Of a stretch of 64,000 nt of DNA, positions 9,551-18,390 are shown piece by piece. The notes below the pieces were generated by a model. It did not search any database. It was not told where the DNA came from and saw only the letters and a program-made list of their open reading frames with translations. Position 1 is the stretch's first letter. Each line of letters starts with the position of its first letter. The stretch lies in the NCBI RefSeq assembly GCF_900188065.1, contig NZ_FZNQ01000001.1, positions 62,001-126,000 of the forward strand, read 5' to 3'. A program made the position numbers and the translations under genes. The stretch comes from Halorubrum vacuolatum. GTDB lineage: Archaea > Halobacteriota > Halobacteria > Halobacteriales > Haloferacaceae.

Positions 9551-9613
9551 AGAGACAGGGACGGCTTAAGAAGAGACAGGGACGGCTTAAGAAGAGACAG
9601 GGACGGCTTGGGT
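9551..9613. repeat. 21-bp tandem repeat, 3 copies
   Basis: Three head-to-tail copies of a 21-bp unit whose core is AGAGACAGGGACGGCTTAAG, at 9551-9571, 9572-9592 and 9593-9613. The first two are identical; the third diverges only in its last bases (ggt instead of aga). The array sits between the divergent sppA and NSS transporter genes. The TTAA in each unit resembles the adjacent sppA TATA element. No spacers, so it is not a CRISPR. Confidence 0.95.
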
Positions 9614-9709
9614 GGAGTCGGATACGCGGTCGTTTGAGGCGGCCCGGATCGGTTCGCACGCAGTAGAACAGACATCCTTTTAAGAGCCCATAACAGCGGG
9701 AGAGACATA

Positions 9710-11071
9710 ATGGCACGCGAAACCTGGGCGACACGGTTCGGGTTCATCCTCGCGGCGGTCGGCAGCGCGGTCGGACTCGGAAACATCTGGCGGTTTCCGT
9801 TCATCACCGGGCAGGAGGGTGGATCGGCGTTCCTGCTCGTTTACCTCCTGTTTATCGCGCTGATCGGCTTCCCGGCGATCCTCGTCGAGTTCGTGATCGG
9901 GAGACGAACGGAGCGCAACCCCGTCGGCGCGTTACGTGATCTCGGCAGCGGGATCTGGCAATACGTCGGTTGGCTCTTCGTGATCACGGGATTCGTGATC
10001 CTCGCGTACTACAGCGTCGTCGCCGGCTGGTTCCTCAGATACATGCTCATCGGTATCACCGACGGCTATGCCGCCGGTGCAGCCGATCCGGAGGCCGCGG
10101 AGTTGCTCTTCGGAAGCGTCTCGACAGGCCTCGACTCGCTGCTGTTCCACGCGATCTTCATGGCGTTCGTGATCGCCATCGTCGCCGCCGGGATCCGCAG
10201 CGGGATCGAGGTCGCGGTGAAGGTGATGGTGCCGGCGATCATCGTCCTGTTGCTCGGACTCGCCGCCTACGGGTTCACGCTTGACGCCTCCACGGAGGCA
10301 TACGCGTACTACCTCTCGCCGGACTTCGGCGTCATCGCCGAGAACTGGACGAGCATCCTGCCCGCGGCGGCCGGACAGGCCTTCTTCACGCTCTCGCTCG
10401 GGATGGGCGTGATGATCACCTACGCCTCCTACCTCGGCGAGGACCGCAACCTCGCGGAGGACGCGGGGATCATCGCCGGGCTCGACACCCTCATCGCGGT
10501 GATCGTCGGCTTCGTCGTCTTCCCGTTCCTCTTCGCCGCGGGACTCTCGCCCGGCGACGGCGGCGCCGGAGAGATCTTCGTCAGCCTGACCGCCGCGTTC
10601 ACCGAGATCCCGGCGGGACGGGTGATCGGGATCGTCTTCTTCGCGATGGTCGGCATCGCGGCGCTCTCGTCCGCGATCAGTATCCTCGAGGTCGTCACCT
10701 CCTATCTGGTGGACGAGTGGAACCTCAAACGGGTGCCCGCCGCGGCCGGCCTCGGCGTGGCGATCTTCCTGCTTGGCGTCCCGGTCACCGTCGACCTGAT
10801 CTTCCTCGACCTGCTTGACCTGTTCGCCGACGGCGTGCTCCTCGTGCTCGGCGCGCTGTTGTTGGCGATCTTCGTCGGCTGGGTCATCCCCGAGGTCGCA
10901 CGGGACGAACTCGAACAAGGGATCGGTGACCTCGGTGGCCTCGGAACCGCGTGGATCTGGGCCGTTCGGGTGCCGATCGTCGTCGTCGTGTTCGTCTCGC
11001 TGTACCTCGGGGTGCTCGATTACATCGGGTTCCTCACCGAGGACTTCGCCGGCTGGCTCGCCGAGCAGTAG
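9710..11071 (+). CDS. Sodium-dependent transporter, NSS/SNF family
   Basis: 453 aa, 11-12 predicted membrane helices of the LeuT fold. It imports an amino acid or related amine coupled to Na+ across the cytoplasmic membrane. The diagnostic first helix is GFILAAVGSAVGLGNIWRFP, including the unwound GSAVGLGN segment that binds Na+ and substrate; TM3/TM6 and LSLGMGVMITYASYL are also typical. A TATA element (cttttaag, centre near 9681) lies about 28 bp before the ATG, so it is probably leaderless. Substrate specificity is not readable. Confidence 0.95.
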   Translation: MARETWATRFGFILAAVGSAVGLGNIWRFPFITGQEGGSAFLLVYLLFIALIGFPAILVEFVIGRRTERNPVGALRDLGSGIWQYVGWLFVITGFVILAYYSVVAGWFLRYMLIGITDGYAAGAADPEAAELLFGSVSTGLDSLLFHAIFMAFVIAIVAAGIRSGIEVAVKVMVPAIIVLLLGLAAYGFTLDASTEAYAYYLSPDFGVIAENWTSILPAAAGQAFFTLSLGMGVMITYASYLGEDRNLAEDAGIIAGLDTLIAVIVGFVVFPFLFAAGLSPGDGGAGEIFVSLTAAFTEIPAGRVIGIVFFAMVGIAALSSAISILEVVTSYLVDEWNLKRVPAAAGLGVAIFLLGVPVTVDLIFLDLLDLFADGVLLVLGALLLAIFVGWVIPEVARDELEQGIGDLGGLGTAWIWAVRVPIVVVVFVSLYLGVLDYIGFLTEDFAGWLAEQ

Positions 11072-11185
11072 CGCCGGAGCGTCCGCGTTTTTTGACGCTG
11101 TGACCCGTCGCTGACCGACCAATACGGGCGGTCGATCGATGGGTCGACGAAAAGACACAAGTTCTCGGGGTCGCTACCTCGTGAC

Positions 11186-11752
11186 ATGCAACCCTCCAAG
11201 GAGCGTGAGGCGGCCGACGGCGATCCGTTGGACGACCTCGATGACCTGCTCGACGACGATCTGTCGAGCGATGGAGGCTCCGTGAGCGGTCCCGACCGCG
11301 ACGATGACACCCGCAAGGACACCCGCGATGACACACGTCGGGGCGCGGGTATCCGGGACCGCATCGGGCTGAATGGACGCTGGTTCTCCTTGAGGGGCTT
11401 CGCGATCGCGCTGGTCGCCATTGGACTCGGGGTCTTCCTCGGCGGGATGCTTCCGCTCATCGGCGGAACGATCGGCCACGCCGCCGGCGTCCTCCTCGGG
11501 GCGTTCCTCGTCGGACTCGTCTTTTCGAAGCGGCGCTACGTCGAGACGGGTATCGCCGGCGCCGGCGTCGGGGCCGGCAGCGCGCTCTTAAACGTCCTCG
11601 GGATCGGCTTTCTGCCGATCGGCCTGCGATACATTCAGGAGTGGGGGCTCGCGCTGCTCGCCGTCGGCGGCGGAATCGGACTCGTGCTGGCGCTTGTCGG
11701 CCATTATTTCGGACGCGACCTCCGTGCGGGCGTCACCGAACGCGTGGAGTGA
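11186..11752 (+). CDS. Haloarchaeal membrane protein with acidic N-terminus (DUF456-like)
   Basis: 188 aa. Residues 1-55 are highly charged (DDLDDLLDDDL, then Arg/Asp-rich repeats DDTRKDTRDDTRRG) and probably cytoplasmic. Four Gly/Leu-rich membrane helices follow (about 68-88, 92-112, 118-140, 150-172). The Gly-rich pattern with GxxxG repeats is reminiscent of DUF456-type proteins, but the match is not certain. Function unknown. Confidence 0.8.
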   Translation: MQPSKEREAADGDPLDDLDDLLDDDLSSDGGSVSGPDRDDDTRKDTRDDTRRGAGIRDRIGLNGRWFSLRGFAIALVAIGLGVFLGGMLPLIGGTIGHAAGVLLGAFLVGLVFSKRRYVETGIAGAGVGAGSALLNVLGIGFLPIGLRYIQEWGLALLAVGGGIGLVLALVGHYFGRDLRAGVTERVE

Positions 11753-11774
11753 ACCGCTCCGTCGGTACGCTTTC

Positions 11775-12548
11775 TCACACATCGAACTCGTACACGACCG
11801 TCGAACAGTCCGCACAGGCCAACACCGGTCGGTGTGGCTTTCGATGGCTCGTACCCGGTCCGCCACAGCAGTTCCGCAGGGTGGTCTCGACGACGGGGCC
11901 GGCACAGACCGGGCAGGTCCCCACGAGGGTTCGAAGCGGTTCGGCCGCCGGCGCGCGGAGGTCCGTCGGCACGTCGAAGTCAGCGAGCGTCTCGGCGGCG
12001 GCGGTCTCCGCGATGGCGACCGCGCGCGAGAGCCAGATGTCTCTGCCGCCGGCGAGCAGGATGCGGTTGGCGTGGACCTCGGCGTCGGGGTCGCCGGCGG
12101 CGACGGCGGCCGCCCGCTCGGCGAGCGCCTGCTCCGAAAGCGTGCGGAGGTCGGCCATCCGATCCTCGAAGGTGACACGAAAGTCCTCCGTCAGGCGGAG
12201 TTCATCGCCGTCGTCGACGACCACGTCGGCATCGATGAGCGTCCCCAACAGCTCCTCGGGATCGACCGACCCGGCGATGGAGTCGCTCTCGACGTGTTTT
12301 TGTGGGCCGAATTCGACGGGAAGCAGATCGACGATCCGCGGCGCAAACCGTGGCGTTCCGGGGACGACGTACCCACGGAGGTAGATCAACCCGCCGCCAC
12401 CGAGCAGGACGAGCGCGGCGAGCGGCGCGAAGAGCAGTCCAACGACCCCCGCAAGCAGCACGACGACGACGAGGTTGACCGCGGTACAGGGCCAACACCG
12501 GTTTTCACCCGTGTACTCGGGACGGCGGAGCCGATCGATGAGGGACAC
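11775..12548 (-). CDS. Membrane-anchored zinc-ribbon protein
   Basis: 257 aa. It starts MSLIDRLRRPEYTGENRCWPCTAVN, then has a helical hairpin of two membrane segments (about 25-60). A soluble region follows, and the C-terminal zinc ribbon has CPVCAGP, a CC pair and CADC near the end (HRPVLACADCSTVVYEFDV). Such architecture is common in haloarchaeal conserved hypotheticals. It is convergent with the membrane protein at 11186-11752. Function unknown. Confidence 0.85.
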   Translation of the reverse strand: MSLIDRLRRPEYTGENRCWPCTAVNLVVVVLLAGVVGLLFAPLAALVLLGGGGLIYLRGYVVPGTPRFAPRIVDLLPVEFGPQKHVESDSIAGSVDPEELLGTLIDADVVVDDGDELRLTEDFRVTFEDRMADLRTLSEQALAERAAAVAAGDPDAEVHANRILLAGGRDIWLSRAVAIAETAAAETLADFDVPTDLRAPAAEPLRTLVGTCPVCAGPVVETTLRNCCGGPGTSHRKPHRPVLACADCSTVVYEFDV

Positions 12549-12633
12549 GTCCTCGCGTGGGCGGCCCGCTCTTAAGGACGTTGCGGGGTCGGATGGCCAG
12601 GAGACGTGCGTTCGCTCGAACCGCCAACCGCGC

Positions 12634-13599
12634 TCAGCTTCCGAACCCGTACCGCGTCGTCACGTACGCAGCGATCTCCCGCCGTTCAAGCGCGGCGAAG
12701 CCGGCGAGGATGGCGGCGAAGCCGAGGATCGCCTCCCCCTCGATGAGGTGCCCGAGGAGAACCCAACTCCCGATCGCGGCGATGATCGGCTCGACGTAGC
12801 CGACGAGGTGGAGCTGGGTCGGCCCGACCGCATCGAGCAGCGCGAAGTAGATCAGGAACGCGACGACCCCGGAAAGCACCGTGAGATAGGTGAGCGAGAC
12901 GATCGACGTCGCGTTCCAGACGATGTCCCCCGGCGACTCCCGGAACGCCCCGGCCCCGACGAGAAGCATCGCGGCACCGATCAGCATCGCCCAGCCCTGC
13001 AACGCGGCGATCGGGAGGTCGGTCCGGAGCGGACGCAACAACACCGCGCCGATGGAGAACGCGACGGCGGCGAAGAAGGTCAAAATGACGCCGAGCAGTG
13101 CCGGTGGGAGGCCACCGATGGCCGCATCGTCGCCGCCGAGTGTGAGCCCGCCGGGGTCGGCGATGACGATCACGCCGAGAAGCCCGAGCGCGAACCCGGC
13201 GATCTCGAACGGTCCAAGCCGTTCGTTTGGGAGCAGGACCGCGGCGAAGGTGGCCGTCAGAACCGGTGCGAGGCTGACGACGACCGCGGCAACCGCCCCG
13301 GGAATGTAGAGCTCGCCGACGTAGAGGAACCCGTGATAGATCGCGATGACGAACGCGCCCGCGATGGCGACACCGAGCCACTCCTCGCGGCCGTTTGGGA
13401 CCCAGCGATCGGCGACGAACACCGCATATCCGAGGACGACGATACCGGCGATCAGGTACCGAATACCCGCGAACAGCAGGGGCGGAAAGTACGCGAGACC
13501 GGCTTCGATGGCGACGAACGAGGTCCCCCACAGCGCCGCGAGCAGCAGGAACGCCCCAGCGACGCCGACGGGAGATGAGAGCAAACTTCGAGGATACAT
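12634..13599 (-). CDS. EamA/RhaT family transporter (drug/metabolite exporter, DMT superfamily)
   Basis: 321 aa with ten predicted membrane helices in two EamA repeats: the first contains GTSFVAIEAGLAYFPPLLFAGIRY, the second ends with VEPIIAAIGSWVLLGHLIEGEAILGF. Likely an exporter of an amino acid or metabolite. It is divergent from an Lrp-type regulator across 183 bp of AT-rich DNA. An Lrp regulator beside a DMT exporter is a typical amino-acid export arrangement, so control by that regulator is plausible (inference). Confidence 0.93.
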   Translation of the reverse strand: MYPRSLLSSPVGVAGAFLLLAALWGTSFVAIEAGLAYFPPLLFAGIRYLIAGIVVLGYAVFVADRWVPNGREEWLGVAIAGAFVIAIYHGFLYVGELYIPGAVAAVVVSLAPVLTATFAAVLLPNERLGPFEIAGFALGLLGVIVIADPGGLTLGGDDAAIGGLPPALLGVILTFFAAVAFSIGAVLLRPLRTDLPIAALQGWAMLIGAAMLLVGAGAFRESPGDIVWNATSIVSLTYLTVLSGVVAFLIYFALLDAVGPTQLHLVGYVEPIIAAIGSWVLLGHLIEGEAILGFAAILAGFAALERREIAAYVTTRYGFGS

Positions 13600-13782
13600 T
13601 TGGTACTCGTTCGGAATTCCCTAATCTACTTAAACTAATCTTTCAATATACGCGAGATCGTAGATGATGAATCACACATATGAATCCCATTCGATCTGGC
13701 TCTCGGAATCGATTAGCCGATTGGATATTTCTCCGACCATGTCGGGGGACATATATACGAGTCGTACACGAGTACGGATGAG
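13600..13782. promoter_or_regulatory. Divergent promoter region, DMT exporter / Lrp regulator
   Basis: AT-rich for this genome. On the minus strand TTTAAG near 13632 serves the exporter. On the plus strand acatatatac near 13750-13758 serves the regulator. Between the latter TATA box and the regulator ATG is the perfect inverted repeat CGTAC-ACGA-GTACG at 13763-13776, a position where a bound regulator would block transcription initiation. Confidence 0.65.
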
Positions 13783-14265
13783 ATGGACGAGCGCGACGTG
13801 CGGCTGTTGAAGGCGATCTCGGATCTCGGCACCGGCAGCCCGGAGAAGCTCCACGACGAGACGGGGATCCCCGTCTCGACGATCCACTACCGGCTCAACA
13901 ACCTGCGGGAGGCGGGCGTCATCGAAAACGACCTCTACGACTTCGACCACGAAGCCCTCGGACTCGGCGTCACGATCATCGTCGAGGTACACGCGGACTA
14001 CGAGGGCCCATACGACGAGTTCGCCGACGAACTCCTCGCCGTCGAGGGCGTCACGGAAGCGTACTTCACGATGGGTGAGACCGACTTCGTCGTCCTCGCT
14101 CGGCTCTCCTCATCTGACACCGTCGAACGGCTGATAAGCGAGTTCGAAGGGATCGAAGGCGTCGAGCGGACCAACTCGACGTTCACCATCGCGACGTTAC
14201 GGGACGAGTCGCGCGCGCCGGCGACGTACGACCTCGAGACGTTGATCGAGGAGCTGACGGACTGA
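13783..14265 (+). CDS. Lrp/AsnC family transcriptional regulator
   Basis: 160 aa. N-terminal winged helix-turn-helix (about 1-50; DETGIPVSTIHYRLNNLREAGVI) joined to an AsnC/RAM ligand-binding domain (about 60-140; VEGVTEAYFTMGETDFVVLARLSS). Works as a dimer or octamer, sensing amino acids or metabolites. The short distance to a strong TATA box and the palindrome spanning the initiation region suggest autoregulation. It is divergent from the DMT exporter, its likely target. Confidence 0.95.
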   Translation: MDERDVRLLKAISDLGTGSPEKLHDETGIPVSTIHYRLNNLREAGVIENDLYDFDHEALGLGVTIIVEVHADYEGPYDEFADELLAVEGVTEAYFTMGETDFVVLARLSSSDTVERLISEFEGIEGVERTNSTFTIATLRDESRAPATYDLETLIEELTD

Positions 14266-14275
14266 CTGAACTCCC

Positions 14276-16144
14276 TTAGGCCCGCTTGCCGATCTCCTCG
14301 CGCAGCACCTCGGAGACGACCTCGCCGTCGGCTTTCCCGCGAAGCGCCCCCATCGCTTCGCCCATGAGCCCGGAGAAGGCGGCCATCCCCTCCTCGGCGA
14401 CCTGATCGGCGTTCCGCTCGACGACCTCGAGTACCGCCTCCCGGACCGCCTCCTCGCTCACCCCCGATAGCCCCGCCACCTCGACGGCCTCGGCGGGTGT
14501 CAACTCGGGGTTCTCCGCGAGCGTCGTCAACACCTCCGGGACGCCCTCCTTCGCGAGGTCGCCGTCCTCGACGAGCGAAAAGAGCCCGAGGAAATGCTCA
14601 TCAGTGAGCGCCTCGACCGGCGCGCCCTCGCGTCGGATCTCCGTCGTCGTCGACTCCAGCGTGGTGGCCGCAAAGGTCGGATCGATCCCCCGCTCGACGG
14701 CCGCCTCGAACGTCGGGAAGCGTCGGCCGAACGCGACCTGTTCGGCGAGGCCGGGGTCGAGCCCGAACGACTCGGCGTAGCGCTCGGCCTTTTCATCGAG
14801 GAGTTCGGGAACGTCGACGTCGCTCGGGTCGGGCTCGACGGGCGGGACGTCGGTTTCGGGATACATCCGTGCAGCACCCGGGAGCGGACGGAGATACCGT
14901 GTCGTCCCGTCGTCGTTCGCGCCTCGCGTCTCCTCGGGGACGCCGTCGATAGCGGCCTCGGCCCGCTCTGCGACCGCCTCGATCGCGAGGGGGGCCGTCT
15001 CCGTCCCCGCCGCGACGATCGCGACCGCGTCGTCCCCACCGGCATCGACCGTCTCACGAAGCGTCGCGACCTCCGCCGGCGTCACGCCGTAGGCCGGCAG
15101 CTCGTCGGTGTGGAAGATCCCGCCCGCACCGTGACGTTTGGCGTGATCGGAGAACTCCGTCCCCAGCCGGCGATCCGGTTGGATCTCGTGGCCGACGAGC
15201 CCGTCGAAGCCGAAAAGCGGCACCGCCCACACCGCGCCGTCGTCGTCGAGCGCGCCGCGGATAACCCCGGACTCGGTGTCGGCGAACACGTCCGTGACGT
15301 CCCGTGGCTCCCCGACCCGCGCATTCCGCTCGCGGAGTCGATCGCGAACCGTGAGCAGTTCCGCCTGTCGACCGACCTCGCCGCGGACGATCGCTTCGAT
15401 CCCTTCGAGGTCCTGTACCCCCTTCACCTCGACGCGGGCACCGTCAGCGATGGAGACGTTGACGTCCTGGCGGATCGTGCCGAGCCCGCGTTTTACTTTC
15501 CCGGTCGACCGCAGGAGGGTACCGATCCGCGCTGCGGCCTCGCGGGCCTGCTCCGGGCTCGAGATGTCCGGGCCCGTGCCGATCTCGACGAGCGGCACGC
15601 CCAATCGGTCGAGCGAGTAGACGACCCCCCCGTCGTGTTCCTCGACGCGCTTTGCGGACTCCTCTTCCAACATGAGGTCCTCGATGGAGACGGGACCCTC
15701 GCTCGTCTCGATCGACCCGCCCTGTGCGAGCAGCAGCGAACGCTGGAAGCCGGAGGTGTTCGAGCCGTCGATGACGAGTTTCCGCATGACGTGTGCCTGA
15801 TCGACGACCGTCGCGTCGAGCATGGTCGCGATCTGTAACGCGACGTCGAGCGCCTCCGGATCGACCCGTCGCGGCGGCTCGTCGTCCTCCTCGACGAGGC
15901 AGGTCGTGTCGTAGGCGAGGTAGGTGAACTCGCGGTCGACACGGCTCTCCTCGACGGCGGCGGCATCGAGCTCGCCGAGTTCGCTTTTCGTCGGGTGGAG
16001 GTGCCGGACCAGCTTTCGTTCGGCCTCCTCGGGGTCGCGTTCGACGGTCGGGGAGTCACAGAAGAGCTTCGTCGCCGTATCGAGCTGTTGGTGGATCTCC
16101 AGCCCGGCGACGAGGCCCAACTCCTCGGAGTCGTACTCGGTCAT
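14276..16144 (-). CDS. gatE: Glu-tRNA(Gln) amidotransferase subunit E
   Basis: 622 aa, the usual length. With GatD it converts Glu-tRNA(Gln) to Gln-tRNA(Gln), the archaeal route to glutaminyl-tRNA. It has the GatB/E core start GLEIHQQLDTATKLFCDSP, the DVNVSIADGARVEVKGVQDL region, an AspRS-like GAD insert (about 260-400) and the C-terminal helical YqeY-like tail ending LREEIGKRA. A minus-strand TTTTAG element centred near 16171 is 27 bp from the ATG, giving a leaderless message. gatD is not adjacent. Confidence 0.97.
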   Translation of the reverse strand: MTEYDSEELGLVAGLEIHQQLDTATKLFCDSPTVERDPEEAERKLVRHLHPTKSELGELDAAAVEESRVDREFTYLAYDTTCLVEEDDEPPRRVDPEALDVALQIATMLDATVVDQAHVMRKLVIDGSNTSGFQRSLLLAQGGSIETSEGPVSIEDLMLEEESAKRVEEHDGGVVYSLDRLGVPLVEIGTGPDISSPEQAREAAARIGTLLRSTGKVKRGLGTIRQDVNVSIADGARVEVKGVQDLEGIEAIVRGEVGRQAELLTVRDRLRERNARVGEPRDVTDVFADTESGVIRGALDDDGAVWAVPLFGFDGLVGHEIQPDRRLGTEFSDHAKRHGAGGIFHTDELPAYGVTPAEVATLRETVDAGGDDAVAIVAAGTETAPLAIEAVAERAEAAIDGVPEETRGANDDGTTRYLRPLPGAARMYPETDVPPVEPDPSDVDVPELLDEKAERYAESFGLDPGLAEQVAFGRRFPTFEAAVERGIDPTFAATTLESTTTEIRREGAPVEALTDEHFLGLFSLVEDGDLAKEGVPEVLTTLAENPELTPAEAVEVAGLSGVSEEAVREAVLEVVERNADQVAEEGMAAFSGLMGEAMGALRGKADGEVVSEVLREEIGKRA

Positions 16145-16207
16145 TACGACTCACTCCGGCCGCCCGCGACTAAAAGGGTAGTCGTTCGCGCTTGCACTGT
16201 TCACATG

Positions 16208-16284
16208 GTGGGCGCGGGACGAACGCTCTCGTGGGCGCGGGACGAACGCTCTCGTGGGCGCGGGACGAACGCTCTCGTGGGCGC
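16208..16284. repeat. 23-bp tandem repeat, 3.4 copies
   Basis: Perfect units at 16208-16230, 16231-16253 and 16254-16276 (core GGGCGCGGGACGAACGCTCT), followed by a partial fourth copy. The array lies in the non-coding stretch between the gatE promoter and tRNA-Leu. The GACGAACG core is shared with the 24-bp array at 42399-42480. No spacers. Confidence 0.95.
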
Positions 16285-16388
16285 TGAGCGGCCGCTCGAA
16301 GCGTTGTGGTTTCGAAGGATTGTGCGTGGGTGCTGTCGTAGAGACAACACCGTGCATCGGTTGTGGGCTCCGTGGAGAGCCGTTGCGA

Positions 16389-16473
16389 TGCGTGGGACCG
16401 GATTTGAACCGGCGGACCTCTACAGGACAGCGCCCTCAACGCTGCGCCGTTGGCCTGGCTTGGCTACCCACGC
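16389..16473 (-). tRNA. tRNA-Leu (anticodon GAG)
   Basis: 85 nt on the minus strand. The acceptor stem GCGTGGG pairs with CCCACGC. The D arm is GCCAAGCCAGGCCAACGGC. The anticodon stem CAGCG/CGCTG carries loop TTGAGGG, so the anticodon is GAG, reading CUC/CUU. A long type II variable arm (TCCTGTAGAGGTCCG region) and TTCAAAT in the T loop are present, with discriminator A and no encoded CCA. No intron. A TTTTAATTA element near 16516 could be its promoter. Confidence 0.96.
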
Positions 16474-16713
16474 TCGCGGTGGTTTTGTCGCACTTTCGTG
16501 TATCCAGTGCCTAATTAAAAGCCCTTCCATTCTCACGTGACGTGCCGGTCGATGTCACCGCGCGGTCAACCGCTCTTCGGGGACCGCGACGGAGTCGATC
16601 GGGACGCCACGTACATTCACACGTATTTGAGGCGGAAGCCCACGACTGCAGTCGTGGCTCGATGACCTGCCGAAATCGACACCTGTTTTCCCCCCGCGAC
16701 CGAGGACCCGGTT
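16474..16713. other. Intergenic region tRNA-Leu to DUF420 gene
   Basis: 240 bp. It contains the AT-rich promoter element of tRNA-Leu near 16510-16520 and, toward its right end, the upstream region of the DUF420 gene. No credible ORF or structured RNA was seen. Confidence 0.5.
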
Positions 16714-17274
16714 ATGAGCAATTGGGCTCGCGACAACGTCCCGCTTTTGACCGCCGCCCTCTCGGTCGTCTCGCTCGGGCTCGTCTTCGGCGCCGTCGGC
16801 GGCGTCATTCCCGAGACCGTCCTTCCACGCGCAAGCGACGCCGTCCTCGACGCCATCCCCCACCTAAACGCCGTCATTTCGGCGACGGCCATCGCGACGA
16901 TCATCCTCGGCTGGCGGGCGATCTCCCGTGGCGACGTCGAGCGCCATCGCGCGTTCATGCTCGCGTCGTTCGGACTCTTCACCGTCTTCCTCGTCGGCTA
17001 CCTCTACCGGCTCATCGTGGTCGGCACGGCGACGTTTCCCGGCCCGGAGACGGTCTATACGTTCGTCTATCTCCCGTTCCTCGCGATCCATATCCTGCTC
17101 GCGATCGTCTGTATTCCGTTCGTGTTCTATGCGCTCCTGCTCGCATTGACCCGTCCGTATCCCGAACTCTACGACACGGCACACGCACGCGCCGGGTTCG
17201 TCGCGGCGATCCTCTGGTTGATCTCCTTTGCGATGGGGATCGGCGTCTACCTGTTGTTGCACCACATCTACTGA
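16714..17274 (+). CDS. DUF420 family membrane protein
   Basis: 186 aa with five predicted membrane helices: about 12-30, 48-66, 80-102, 120-145 and 160-180. The start MSNWARDNVPLLTAALSVVSL and the His/Arg positions in IPHLNAVISATA, DVERHRAFMLASFGLF and LLLHHIY fit DUF420, a family often found near heme-copper oxidase assembly genes. No oxidase genes are nearby here. Function is not established. Confidence 0.9.
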   Translation: MSNWARDNVPLLTAALSVVSLGLVFGAVGGVIPETVLPRASDAVLDAIPHLNAVISATAIATIILGWRAISRGDVERHRAFMLASFGLFTVFLVGYLYRLIVVGTATFPGPETVYTFVYLPFLAIHILLAIVCIPFVFYALLLALTRPYPELYDTAHARAGFVAAILWLISFAMGIGVYLLLHHIY

Positions 17275-17366
17275 GTCGACTTCGGTGAGAGAGGCGGGAC
17301 CGGGGTGTTCTGTACGCAGCGAGATTGCCACAATAGTTATCGTCTTGGATTGTGTAATTTAGCTCC

Positions 17367-18317
17367 ATGAGTATTCAACCCGGCGGGGATGCGACCTTTC
17401 GTGTCCCCAGGGAGGGCCCGACCGCCGAGGAGTGTACGACGCTCTCCTGTGAGCTGTCGGGTGTCGTTACCGACCCCGGGTTCCTCACGCTCATCGTCGT
17501 CGTCGGGCTCCTCGCGTTCGTCGCCTTCGCCTATCTCAAGGACGCAGCGGAGTGTTGCCGTGAGGAACGACGCCGCGTGGTCGATGAACGGGACGCCTTC
17601 GAGGAGTTCTCGGAACGGGTCGAGTCGCTCGACCCCGTTCCGGCGAACACGACGTTCGCCTCCGATGGGCCGGTCGTGGGGGTCCACTCGGGTACCGGCT
17701 TTCACACGCCGAACGACGAGCACAGACGAGGTGTGTTTGACTCCTATGAATCCACCGTGATGGCGCTCCCGCACTATCAACAGGAGTACGATGAAACCGT
17801 TACCGAGAGCCTCGCGGCCGAACTCGGGGTCGACATGGTCACCGGCCTCTCAGACGGTGGGACGTTCTCGCCGGCGCTACAGTCCGCGATCGTCACGCGC
17901 AGCCGTCACGCGGCCGCATCGCGTGCGGAACTCGCCGACGCCATCGACGTCGAACTGGAGGAGCTCTCGGACACCGAGGCGGAGCTCGCCCGGATCGACC
18001 GAACGCGACGCCGACTACACGAACACCTCGAAGGGATCCCCGAACGAAGCCGGACCGATGCCCTGATCGACGTCTATGAGCGATTCGAGGGGCTCGAATC
18101 CGAGTGTAATGACCTCGCGAAGGCTCGCCAGCGCTCGCTTCGTGACCCGCCGATGACCGTCGATTTCGGCGGCGAGGACGCGCCCACGTTCTATCGATAC
18201 CTCTACGGTCCGCTTGAGCGGACGAGCCATCCGGTTCTCTCGGAGCTTACGGCCCTCGCCGATCGGCTTCAGCGCGATCGCGATCGGATCGTGAAACGGA
18301 TCGCCGACGCCCGGTAG
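17367..18317 (+). CDS. Haloarchaeal DUF7260-like protein with one membrane helix
   Basis: 316 aa. One N-terminal membrane helix (about 36-56) after a short leader, then a mostly helical, charge-rich soluble region (about 60-316) with coiled-coil-like stretches (ELEELSDTEAELARIDRTRRRLHEHLEG; LTALADRLQRDRDRIVKRIADAR). The central FDSYESTVMALPHYQQEYDETVTESLAAELG resembles a haloarchaea-specific family named DUF7260; the name is from memory. Function unknown. Confidence 0.8.
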   Translation: MSIQPGGDATFRVPREGPTAEECTTLSCELSGVVTDPGFLTLIVVVGLLAFVAFAYLKDAAECCREERRRVVDERDAFEEFSERVESLDPVPANTTFASDGPVVGVHSGTGFHTPNDEHRRGVFDSYESTVMALPHYQQEYDETVTESLAAELGVDMVTGLSDGGTFSPALQSAIVTRSRHAAASRAELADAIDVELEELSDTEAELARIDRTRRRLHEHLEGIPERSRTDALIDVYERFEGLESECNDLAKARQRSLRDPPMTVDFGGEDAPTFYRYLYGPLERTSHPVLSELTALADRLQRDRDRIVKRIADAR

Positions 18318-18390
18318 CCGCCGGGACTCGATGACCCGTCTCGAGCGTGCGGGGAACAACATATATGTACCCAACACGGAATAAGGGGGT

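Noticed and set aside
9932-11158. 408-aa minus-strand frame rich in Asp, Glu, His and Arg
   Set aside because: It is the complement of the NSS transporter; the charge pattern arises from hydrophobic codons read backwards.
12475-13578. 367-aa plus-strand frame opposite the DMT exporter
   Set aside because: Same effect as above; the exporter on the minus strand has clear membrane helices and family motifs.
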